Shown here piece after piece: positions 7,774-14,777 of a stretch of 42,754 nt of DNA (its first letter is position 1; every line of letters starts with the position of its first letter). The translations under genes were made by a program, and so were the position numbers. Under the pieces are notes generated by a model. That model worked only from the letters and a program-made list of their open reading frames with translations, searched no databases and was not told the DNA's origin. The DNA comes from an uncultured Lachnospiraceae bacterium (GTDB taxonomy: Bacteria > Bacillota > Clostridia > Lachnospirales > Lachnospiraceae), in the NCBI GenBank assembly GCA_902789175.1, contig CADANF010000024.1, positions 1 through 42,754 on the forward strand, written 5' to 3'.

Positions 7774-10020
7774 ATGAAAAAATCATTTTCAAGTAAAGAA
7801 GCAGATAGAATTTATAATACTTCATATGAATTAGTTTTAGCTGTAGCAAAGAATAGGGAAACACTTCTTAGTTATACAAATGAAGTAAAAAAAACAGCTA
7901 ATGCTCTATTGGATAGAAATGTATCTTTTGAACTTAGTAAGATCCCTGTAGAGGAGTTAAATAGAAATAAAAATGGCTTTAGGGTAAAGACCTTAAGAAA
8001 TCAGGGGTTTGATACATTTTTAAAGCTTTATGAAACATCTCTTAAAAGTCTTATAGATGTTAATGGTATCAGTAAAGAAAATGCTTTTGATATAAAGCAG
8101 ATCGTAAATGATACTGCTGCAATTTTAAAAAATGATGCAATGATCAGACTATCTTTGGATGATAAAAATCCACAGGCCAGTTGTCTGGTCCTTGCTTTGG
8201 TTAAAAGAAAGCTGTCTATTCCACAACTTAAAGTTCTGACAGAAATTAGTTCTATAGTTAAAGAAAAAGAATTGATCTTATGTTTAAAGATTCTTAAGAG
8301 TGGGAAGGGAGCTTTTTCTTATTTTTTCTCATCTAAGAAAAAGAAAGAAAATATATGTAATGCTTATGATATCCTTTCAAATTTCCTTAATGATAATGAA
8401 GATAATATAAGAAAAGCGTTGGATGAAGCTAATCTTTTAGATATGTTAAGTTATGATCAGGCATGGGATATCTTTAGTAAGAATCCTGTTTCATTGCTTA
8501 ATATCTTAGAAGCATTAGTGCCAGGTTCGGTAGGTGTAAATGACAGTAAATATGGACTTCCGGAAGAAATAGCTGCAAAAGTTTTAACAGAAGAGCTGGA
8601 TCTGACAGGACTTCACTGCGAATTAAGAAGATATCAGGAATTAGGTGTTAAATATATCATCCATCAAAGAAAAACTCTTCTTGGAGATGAGATGGGGCTT
8701 GGAAAAACAGTTCAGGCAATAGCCGCTATGATAGTATTAAAGAATAGAGGAGCGAATCATTTTTTAGTTATATGTCCAGCTGGAGTAATGATAAACTGGT
8801 GGCGTGAGATTACTAGATTTTCCAATTTAAATGCAATAAAGATCCATGGAAAAGACAGGACGCCTGAGTTTGAAAAATGGAAAGAAATAGGTGGAGTGGC
8901 AATAACTAGTTATGAAAGCACGGAACATCTTTTGTTAGAAGATGATTTTACAATAGATATGGTGGTTGTGGACGAAGCCCATTATATAAAGAATAAAGCA
9001 GCAAAGAGAACTGTAAATACTAAAGCCTTGCTGGATAATTCAGAAAATCTGCTTTTTATGACAGGGACAGCCATAGAAAATAATGTAAGTGAAATGATCG
9101 AACTTATTAAAATATTAAATCCCGACGTTGCAGAAGGTCTTGTTGGAAAAGAAGTGTTATCTAAGGCAGTGACATTTAGGAAACTGCTGGCTCCGGTTTA
9201 CTATAGAAGAAAAAGGAAAGATGTACTGACGGAACTTCCGGAACTGATCGTAAAAGACCAGTGGGTTGATATTACTAAAGAAGAAAAGCAGTTATATTAT
9301 GCTGCGGTTTTAGAACATAGATATAACGATGCCAGACGGATTTCGTGGAATGTGGAAGATGTTTTACGATCATCTAAAGCAAAAAGGCTTTATGAGATTG
9401 CTGAACAATCCAAGCAGGGAGAACGAAAGCTGATAGTCTTTTCTTTCTTTTTGGATACCCTGGATAAAGTATCTCATCTTCTTTCTGACAGATGCCTAGA
9501 GACTATAAATGGCTCTGTCAGTTTAGCCAGAAGGCAGCAGATCTTAGATGAGTTTGAAAAGGCTCCGGCTGGAGCAGTTCTTCCGGTGCAGATTCAGGCA
9601 GGGGGAACAGGGCTTAATATTCAGTGTGCCAGCGTAGTCATATTCTGCGAACCTCAGCTTAAACCTTCAATTGAAAATCAGGCTATTTCAAGAGCTTATC
9701 GTATGGGACAGACAAGGAATGTAATTGTTTCTCATCTGCTTTGTGATAACACTGTTGATGAGAAAATAATGGAGATATTATCAGATAAACAGACGATATT
9801 TAATGCTTTTGCGGATGTTTCTGAAGCGGCAAAAAATATTAAAGAACAAGTTGCACCTGAAGGCAGGGCGGTGGTTGAAGAAATATATTTAGAAAGTAAA
9901 GAAATGCAATATAGTACCAACGATGCAGAAGATAAGGATGGTATTGAGATTGGCCAGGATTCATTTAATAAGATAATGGAACAAGAAGAGGAGAGGATTA
10001 AATCTTCGAAAATCTTATAA
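7774..10020 (+). CDS. SNF2-family DNA-dependent ATPase/helicase
   Basis: This is a superfamily 2 translocase of the SNF2/Rad54 type, which uses ATP to move along DNA and remodel protein-DNA complexes. The first 270 residues form a helical region that I do not recognise. Motif I is DEMGLGKT (about 305-312), motif Ia region FLVICPAGVMINWW, motif II DEAH (about 400-403), motif III MTGTAIEN, motif V QAGGTGLNIQ and motif VI QAISRAYRMGQTRNV. All core motifs are intact. It lacks the usual SWIM zinc domain, but a four-cysteine zinc-ribbon ORF lies directly upstream. No restriction, phage or defence partner is visible nearby, so a housekeeping repair or transcription role is as likely as defence. Confidence 0.9.
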   Translation: MKKSFSSKEADRIYNTSYELVLAVAKNRETLLSYTNEVKKTANALLDRNVSFELSKIPVEELNRNKNGFRVKTLRNQGFDTFLKLYETSLKSLIDVNGISKENAFDIKQIVNDTAAILKNDAMIRLSLDDKNPQASCLVLALVKRKLSIPQLKVLTEISSIVKEKELILCLKILKSGKGAFSYFFSSKKKKENICNAYDILSNFLNDNEDNIRKALDEANLLDMLSYDQAWDIFSKNPVSLLNILEALVPGSVGVNDSKYGLPEEIAAKVLTEELDLTGLHCELRRYQELGVKYIIHQRKTLLGDEMGLGKTVQAIAAMIVLKNRGANHFLVICPAGVMINWWREITRFSNLNAIKIHGKDRTPEFEKWKEIGGVAITSYESTEHLLLEDDFTIDMVVVDEAHYIKNKAAKRTVNTKALLDNSENLLFMTGTAIENNVSEMIELIKILNPDVAEGLVGKEVLSKAVTFRKLLAPVYYRRKRKDVLTELPELIVKDQWVDITKEEKQLYYAAVLEHRYNDARRISWNVEDVLRSSKAKRLYEIAEQSKQGERKLIVFSFFLDTLDKVSHLLSDRCLETINGSVSLARRQQILDEFEKAPAGAVLPVQIQAGGTGLNIQCASVVIFCEPQLKPSIENQAISRAYRMGQTRNVIVSHLLCDNTVDEKIMEILSDKQTIFNAFADVSEAAKNIKEQVAPEGRAVVEEIYLESKEMQYSTNDAEDKDGIEIGQDSFNKIMEQEEERIKSSKIL

Positions 10021-10058
10021 AAAAAGTTACAGTCTATGATAGGCTGTAACTTTTTTTA
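10021..10058. terminator. Bidirectional terminator between SNF2 gene and thrH
   Basis: An A-run, a 10-bp stem (AGTTACAGTC against GGCTGTAACT, one wobble) around a 7-base loop, and a T-run form a symmetric intrinsic terminator. It sits between two convergent genes and can serve both. Confidence 0.9.
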
Positions 10059-10071
10059 CTTAATTCTTATA

Positions 10072-10671
10072 TTAAAGAGCCTTCTTAATAGCATCAAGAA
10101 GTTCATCATATGTTTCATAAGCTGGGATTTCTGGATTATCAGCTTTGATCTGATCTGTACTCTTAAAAAGAAATCCTGCCTTTGAAGCTTTGATCATGCC
10201 TAAGTCATTGTGGCTGTCGCCGCTGGCGATAGTATCAAATCCGATAGACTGAAGAGCACGAACTGTTGTATATTTTGAGTTTTCGCATCTCATTCTAAAA
10301 CCTGTGATCTCGCCATTTTCAGCAACTTCAAGTTCGTTGCAGAAGATTGTAGGCATACCAAGCTTTTCCATAAGAGGTGCTGCAAACTGTGTAAATGTAT
10401 CACTGATGATGATTGTCTGTGTTAATGAGCGAAGTTCATCAAGGAATTCTTTTGCCCCAGGAATTGGGTCAATCTTTGCTATTGTATCCTGGATCTCTTT
10501 AAGTCCGAGCCCATGCTCTTTTAAAATGCCCAGTCTCCAGTTCATAAGCTTGTCATAATCCGGCTCATCTCTGGTAGTTCTCTTTAATTCAGGTATACCT
10601 GATTCTTCAGCAAATGCGATCCAGATCTCTGGTACTAAAACGCCTTCTAAGTCAAGACAAACAATGTTCAT
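10072..10671 (-). CDS. thrH: ThrH-type phosphoserine phosphatase / homoserine phosphotransferase
   Basis: This is a HAD-superfamily enzyme closely resembling ThrH, which dephosphorylates phosphoserine and can pass the phosphate to homoserine. The N-terminus MNIVCLDLEGVLVPEIWIAF is near-diagnostic: it carries motif I DLEG, a ThrH variant of the usual DxDGT. Motif II is in IIISDTF, the conserved lysine follows in the RCENSKYTT region, and motif IV is ASGDSHNDLGM. At 199 residues it fits the family (about 200). The ribosome site is AAAGGG on the minus strand. It is monocistronic, bounded by a terminator and by a tRNA gene on the same strand. In vivo roles of ThrH homologues differ between species, so the phosphotransferase activity is inference. 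Confidence 0.88.
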   Translation of the reverse strand: MNIVCLDLEGVLVPEIWIAFAEESGIPELKRTTRDEPDYDKLMNWRLGILKEHGLGLKEIQDTIAKIDPIPGAKEFLDELRSLTQTIIISDTFTQFAAPLMEKLGMPTIFCNELEVAENGEITGFRMRCENSKYTTVRALQSIGFDTIASGDSHNDLGMIKASKAGFLFKSTDQIKADNPEIPAYETYDELLDAIKKAL

Positions 10672-10714
10672 AGTGAATACCCTTTCTTATTTTTAATTTT
10701 AATATTTATGTGAG

Positions 10715-10796
10715 TGCGGTCAAAGGGACTTGAACCCTCACGAGATGTCTCACAGGAACCTAAATCCTGCGCGTCTGCCAATTCCGCCATGACCGC
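10715..10796 (-). tRNA. tRNA-Leu (anticodon UAG)
   Basis: On the minus strand the acceptor arm GCGGTCA pairs with TGACCGC. A D-arm with GCAGACGCG, an anticodon stem CAGGA/TCCTG around TTTAGGT (anticodon TAG), a long class II variable arm and a T-arm with GGTTCAAGTCC follow. The long variable arm and the anticodon identify leucine. The discriminator base is A and CCA is not encoded. It reads CUA and, by wobble, other CUN codons. Confidence 0.95.
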
Positions 10797-10844
10797 TTAA
10801 GCACTTATTTAAAATACCATCTGATCAGTTAAAAGTCAATATAA

Positions 10845-11036
10845 CTAGTATAACGTCACTTAAATAACTGGACCGAATGCTTGCCTGCTTACATCGATAG
10901 CACGCCTCAAAAATCCTCAGCGTAGCCCGCTACGCCTACATCCTCAGCGTAGCCCGCTACGCCTACGTTTTTTGAGACGCACTCTCGAGCAAGCATTCAG
11001 CGCATTAGTCCAGTTATTTTGCGAACGTTATACTAG
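10845..11036. repeat. 192-bp imperfect palindromic element (MITE-like)
   Basis: The ends are inverted copies (CTAGTATAACGT at 10845 and ACGTTATACTAG ending at 11036). Further inward, AATAACTGGAC/GTCCAGTTATT, GAATGCTTGC/GCAAGCATTC and CTCAAAAA/TTTTTTGAG also pair, so the whole unit can fold into one long hairpin. The centre holds two identical 27-base direct repeats (10913-10939, 10940-10966), each with a perfect 7-bp hairpin GCGTAGC-CC-GCTACGC. It is far more GC-rich than its surroundings and contains no ORF. This is the layout of a miniature inverted-repeat element or an intergenic palindromic repeat family. Confidence 0.75.
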
Positions 11037-11081
11037 AAAGTCTATAAGCAAAAGTATAACTAGAAAGTCTATAAGCAAAAG
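11033..11081 (+). repeat. 22-bp direct repeat, two copies
   Basis: A 22-base unit beginning CTAGAAAGTC occurs at 11033-11054 and again at 11060-11081, separated by 5 bases (27-base period). The first copy overlaps the end of the palindromic element, so the second may be a duplication made at insertion or by slippage. It could also act as a paired protein-binding site upstream of cobQ. Confidence 0.6.
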
Positions 11082-11169
11082 AAAAACAATTAAAAAGTTT
11101 ATCAGGAAAAAAATATATGATATATTGTTGCTAGATGATAATAGATAGTGTTCTGATGGAGAAAATAAG

Positions 11170-12723
11170 ATGTCTAAAGTTATTATGGTTCAGGGGACCA
11201 TGTCAAATGTCGGAAAAAGTCTTATAGTTGCCGGTCTTTGCAGGATATTTAAGCAGGATGGTTATAGGGTAGTACCATTTAAATCTCAGAATATGGCGCT
11301 TAATTCCTATGTTACAAAAGATGGCTTTGAAATGGGGCGCGCCCAGGTAATGCAGGCTGAGGCTGCAGGGGTCGAGCCTTCAGTATATATGAATCCAATA
11401 CTTCTAAAACCTACCAGTGATAAGGGGTCTCAGGTTATAGTTAATGGCGAAGTTTTAGAGGATATGAATGCCAGGGACTATTTTAAATATAAGAAGAAAC
11501 TTATACCTGTAATAAAAGAGGCATTTAAAAGATTAGAAGAAGAGGCAGATATTATCGTTATTGAAGGTGCAGGTAGTCCAGCGGAGATAAATCTAAGAGC
11601 TGATGATATTGTAAATATGGGAATGGCAGAGCTTGTTGATTCAAATGTGCTTCTTGTGGGAGATATTGATCCGGGTGGAGTATTTGCTCAGATTTACGGT
11701 ACAGTAATGCTTCTTACGGAAAATGAAAGAGACAGGATTAAAGGCCTTATAATAAATAAATTCCGGGGAGATAAGACGCTGCTTGATCCGGGAATAGTAA
11801 TGCTTGAAGAAAAGACTAAAAAAGATGTATTAGGAGTAGTTCCTTATTTATCTTTATCAATCGATGATGAAGACAGTCTTTCCATGAGATTTAAGAATAA
11901 AAAGCAGGGAATTATAAATATAGGAATAGTCCATCTTCCTCATATTTCCAATTTCACTGATTTTAATATCTTTGATCAGATAAAGGGAGTTGAAGTTCAT
12001 TATATTAAGAATCCTATGGAAATAGATGATAAGGACGTTATCATCCTTCCCGGAACTAAAAATGTTATCGATGACATGAGATTTTTAGAAAAGTCAGGGC
12101 TTTCAGATAAGATAAAAGAATATGAAAAAAATGGAAATATCATATTTGGTATCTGCGGCGGATATCAGCTTTTAGGAAAGAAGATCAAAGATCCATATAA
12201 TGTTGAGGCCGGAGGAGAGATAGATGCTTTAAGCCTTCTGGATGTGGAAACTGTTCTTTCTAAAGAAAAGATAAGAAGAAGAGTGAAGGGAAAAATAGCC
12301 GAGATAAGTGGAGAACTTGATATCTTATCAAATATAGATGTTTCCGGTTACGAGATCCATATGGGAATAACGAAAGGAAATGTTCCTTTTCTCGATAAAA
12401 TAAGTGAAATAGAAAGTAGTGATAGTAAAAATCATAAGGAAACATTTTTAGATGGTTCTTATTCTAAAAACATATATGGTTCATATGTTCATGGTATATT
12501 TGATGAGAAGAATATGGCTCTTGGTTTTATAAAAGCTCTTGCGGCAAATAAGAATAAGTGTGGAAGAATGGAAGATACAGAATATAAGAATTTTATAAAT
12601 GATCTTAAGGTTACTAATTATAAAGCCTTTAAAGAAGAGCAATATGACGTTTTAGCTGATACTTTAAGAGAGTCTTTGGATATGAAAAAAATATATGGAA
12701 TATTAAAAGATTCTGTGATATGA
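11170..12723 (+). CDS. cobQ: Cobyric acid synthase
   Basis: CobQ (CbiP) amidates four carboxylates (b, d, e and g) of adenosyl-cobyrinic acid a,c-diamide using glutamine and ATP. The N-terminal ATPase part has a P-loop variant VQGTMSNVGKS (residues 7-17) and the conserved FKSQNMALNSYVT (about 37-49). The C-terminal glutamine amidotransferase type 1 domain has GICGGYQLLGK with the nucleophile Cys near 335, and a His in SYVHGIFD near 441. At 517 residues it is normal. An SD-like GGAG lies 8 bases before the ATG. It stands alone upstream of the B12 riboswitch, with no riboswitch of its own in view, so it may be regulated differently from the rest of the pathway. Confidence 0.95.
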   Translation: MSKVIMVQGTMSNVGKSLIVAGLCRIFKQDGYRVVPFKSQNMALNSYVTKDGFEMGRAQVMQAEAAGVEPSVYMNPILLKPTSDKGSQVIVNGEVLEDMNARDYFKYKKKLIPVIKEAFKRLEEEADIIVIEGAGSPAEINLRADDIVNMGMAELVDSNVLLVGDIDPGGVFAQIYGTVMLLTENERDRIKGLIINKFRGDKTLLDPGIVMLEEKTKKDVLGVVPYLSLSIDDEDSLSMRFKNKKQGIINIGIVHLPHISNFTDFNIFDQIKGVEVHYIKNPMEIDDKDVIILPGTKNVIDDMRFLEKSGLSDKIKEYEKNGNIIFGICGGYQLLGKKIKDPYNVEAGGEIDALSLLDVETVLSKEKIRRRVKGKIAEISGELDILSNIDVSGYEIHMGITKGNVPFLDKISEIESSDSKNHKETFLDGSYSKNIYGSYVHGIFDEKNMALGFIKALAANKNKCGRMEDTEYKNFINDLKVTNYKAFKEEQYDVLADTLRESLDMKKIYGILKDSVI

Positions 12724-12793
12724 TACAAAACGGTTTTTTTATAATATGCCGTTTATAGTATGAGAGATATATTATAAAACAATAAAATATTGG

Positions 12794-12966
12794 ACATAAG
12801 GTGCTTTTGGATTGCAAGCCAAAAGTTAAAAGGGAAACAGGTTAAAGTCCTGTACGATCTCGTCACTGTGTTTAGGGAGTCCTTATATAGTTAGTGTCAC
12901 TGGATTATTTCCGGGAAGGCCATATATAGGGATTATGATCTTTGAGTCAGGAGACCTGCCTTATGT
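12794..12966 (+). promoter_or_regulatory. Cobalamin (B12) riboswitch
   Basis: The conserved B12 box AGTCAGGAGACCTGCC lies at 12945-12960. Upstream are the core signatures: GGTGC at the start, AAAAGGGAA, a GGTTAAAGTCC variant, and CGTCACTGTG. The P1 closing stem pairs ACATAAG (12794-12800) with CTTATGT (12960-12966). It precedes an exported CbiK-type protein and a corrinoid-type transporter. It should bind adenosylcobalamin or another cobalamin and reduce expression when the vitamin is plentiful. Confidence 0.93.
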
Positions 12967-12989
12967 TGGTACATTAAAGTCACGAGGAA

Positions 12990-13053
12990 TTGACTGTACA
13001 TTTACTTTGTTTCGCCTTTTTAGCGAATATACATTTTTTTCATGTGCAATCAA
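12990..13053 (+). promoter_or_regulatory. Expression-platform hairpin after riboswitch
   Basis: TTGACTGTACA (12990-13000) can pair with TGTGCAATCAA (13043-13053) with one mismatch. A small TTCGC/GCGAA hairpin sits in the loop. The right arm overlaps the first two bases of the terminator stem, so this helix could compete or stack with it. That role is inferred. Confidence 0.4.
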
Positions 13054-13078
13054 CTCTGACTTTTGTCAGAGTTTTTTT
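13052..13078 (+). terminator. Riboswitch-controlled intrinsic terminator
   Basis: AACTCTGAC (13052-13060) pairs with GTCAGAGTT (13065-13073) around TTTT, followed by more T residues. It lies after the B12 riboswitch and ends 5 bases before the AGGAGG ribosome site of the next gene. Its position fits transcription attenuation. Confidence 0.85.
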
Positions 13079-13096
13079 ATTTAGGAGGAAACTAAA

Positions 13097-14704
13097 ATGA
13101 GAAAGAAACTATTAACAGTTACTCTTGCTTCTCTTATGGCTCTTTCTCTTGCTGCTTGCGGTAAGACAGAGAATAAGACTGAGGCAACAACAACTGTAGC
13201 AACAGAAACTGCTACACAGTCTGATGCAAAGAGCAGTGAGGAAAAAGCAGCAGAAGTTGCTTCCCTTATTGACGCTATCTATGTTCAGGAATTTACTCCG
13301 GATACATATACAAAGTGTGAAAAGGCAAAGGCTGCCTGGGATGCTCTTACTGATGAAGAAAAGGAAATGGTTGAAGGCGAGTTCGCAGATCCTGACTATT
13401 TTGGAAGAGATACAGGAGATGCTGCCAAGGATGATCCATTAAATATGGATGACATTGGCGAAAATGAAATCCTTGTTGTAAGTTTCGGTACTTCATTCAA
13501 TGATAGTCGTGCTACAGATATTGGTGGAATCGAAAAGAAGATCCAGGCTGCAAATCCTGATTGGTCTGTAAGACGTGCATTTACAGCACAGATTATCATT
13601 AATCATGTATATGCCCGTGATAATGAAAGAATAGATAACGTTGAGCAGGCTCTTGACAGAGCAGTTAAGAGCGGCGTTAAGAACCTCATTATTCAGCCAA
13701 CTCACCTTATGCACGGTGCAGAATATGATGAACTTGTAGCAGCTCTTGATTCATATAAAGATAAGTTTGAGTCAGTTAAGGTTGCAGAGCCACTTCTTGG
13801 TGAAGTAGGAAGTGATGCTACAGTTATCAATGAAGATAAGGAAAATGTAGCTAAGGAAGTTGTAGCTGCAGCTGTTAAGGAAGCTGGTTTTGATTCAATT
13901 GAAGCTGCTGATAAGGATAGTGTTGCATTTGTATTAATGGGACATGGTACAAGTCATACAGCAAAGATCACATATAGCCAGATGCAGACACAGATGAATA
14001 CACTTGGATATAAGAATGTATTTATCGGAACAGTTGAAGGTGAGCCTGAAGAAACAGAATGCAGCAAGGTTATTGAAGCTGTAAAGGCTGCAGGATATAA
14101 GAAGGTAGTTCTTCGTCCACTCATGGTAGTTGCTGGTGATCATGCAAACAATGATATGGCTGGTGATGATGAAGATTCATGGAAGTCAATGTTCATAGCT
14201 GCAAAGGCTTTTGACTCAGTTGATACACAGGTTTCAGGTCTTGGTGGAATTGAAGCTATTGAAGATATCTATGTAGCTCATACAAAAGCAGCAATTGAAG
14301 CTTTAGGATCTTCTGATTCAGCATCAGAAGCTAAATTAGAAGATGGTGAATATGAAGCTGTATTTACAACAGACGGCTCAATGTTTCATATCAATGAAGC
14401 TTATGATAACAAGGGTAAGCTTACAGTTAAAGATGGTGTAATGACAATGCATATTGTTCTTACATCAGATAAGATCGTTAACCTTTATCCTGGTTCAGCA
14501 GAAGATGCTGCAAAGGATGGAGCAGAGCTTTATCAGCCAACAAAAGAAACTGTTGAATATAGCGATGGAACTACAGAAGAAGCAAATGCATTTGATATTA
14601 CAGTTCCAGCTATCGGTGAGGAATTTGATCTTGCACTTATCGGTTCAAAGGGAAAATGGTATGATCATAAGGTAAAGGTTACAGATCCAGTTAAAGTACA
14701 GTAA
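13097..14704 (+). CDS. Exported CbiK-type cobaltochelatase lipoprotein with C-terminal beta domain
   Basis: The central region (about 120-405) matches CbiK, the class II chelatase that inserts cobalt into sirohydrochlorin. Signatures are ILVVSFGTSF, QPTHLMHGAEY, VLMGHGTSH (His283, a likely catalytic or metal ligand), RPLMVVAGDHANND (His349) and DSWK. Unlike cytoplasmic CbiK, it carries a lipoprotein signal with lipobox LAAC (Cys21), an acidic linker, and a helical FIVAR-like segment (about 51-95). Residues 412-535 form an extra beta-rich domain resembling NEAT-type tetrapyrrole-binding modules; a similar module occurs in the next gene's product. It is the first gene behind the B12 riboswitch. 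Extracellular chelation, or corrinoid/tetrapyrrole handling at the cell surface, is inferred. The start has AGGAGG 8 bases upstream. Confidence 0.85.
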   Translation: MRKKLLTVTLASLMALSLAACGKTENKTEATTTVATETATQSDAKSSEEKAAEVASLIDAIYVQEFTPDTYTKCEKAKAAWDALTDEEKEMVEGEFADPDYFGRDTGDAAKDDPLNMDDIGENEILVVSFGTSFNDSRATDIGGIEKKIQAANPDWSVRRAFTAQIIINHVYARDNERIDNVEQALDRAVKSGVKNLIIQPTHLMHGAEYDELVAALDSYKDKFESVKVAEPLLGEVGSDATVINEDKENVAKEVVAAAVKEAGFDSIEAADKDSVAFVLMGHGTSHTAKITYSQMQTQMNTLGYKNVFIGTVEGEPEETECSKVIEAVKAAGYKKVVLRPLMVVAGDHANNDMAGDDEDSWKSMFIAAKAFDSVDTQVSGLGGIEAIEDIYVAHTKAAIEALGSSDSASEAKLEDGEYEAVFTTDGSMFHINEAYDNKGKLTVKDGVMTMHIVLTSDKIVNLYPGSAEDAAKDGAELYQPTKETVEYSDGTTEEANAFDITVPAIGEEFDLALIGSKGKWYDHKVKVTDPVKVQ

Positions 14705-14710
14705 TTTTTT

Positions 14711-14738
14711 AGCCCACGGCATATGTCGCGGGCTTTCT
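14711..14738 (+). terminator. Weak terminator/attenuator after CbiK-like gene
   Basis: AGCCCACG (14711-14718) pairs with CGCGGGCT (14727-14734) with one mismatch, followed by a short T-rich run. It may reduce read-through into the transporter genes, giving more CbiK-like lipoprotein than transporter. Confidence 0.5.
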
Positions 14739-14777
14739 GTAATTTAAAAAGATATTAAAAAACGGAGGTTTAAAGAT

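Noticed and set aside
7774-10020. SNF2 protein as part of a defence island
   Set aside because: No restriction, nuclease, phage or DISARM-type partner is adjacent; the neighbours are ordinary genes.
10913-10966. Two identical 27-base repeats with palindromes, possible CRISPR
   Set aside because: The copies are directly adjacent with no spacer, there are only two, and no cas genes occur. They belong to the palindromic element.
12728-12754. Possible terminator after cobQ
   Set aside because: The arms AAACGG/CCGTTT are only 6 bp and the T-run lies in the loop instead of after the stem, so termination is not convincing.
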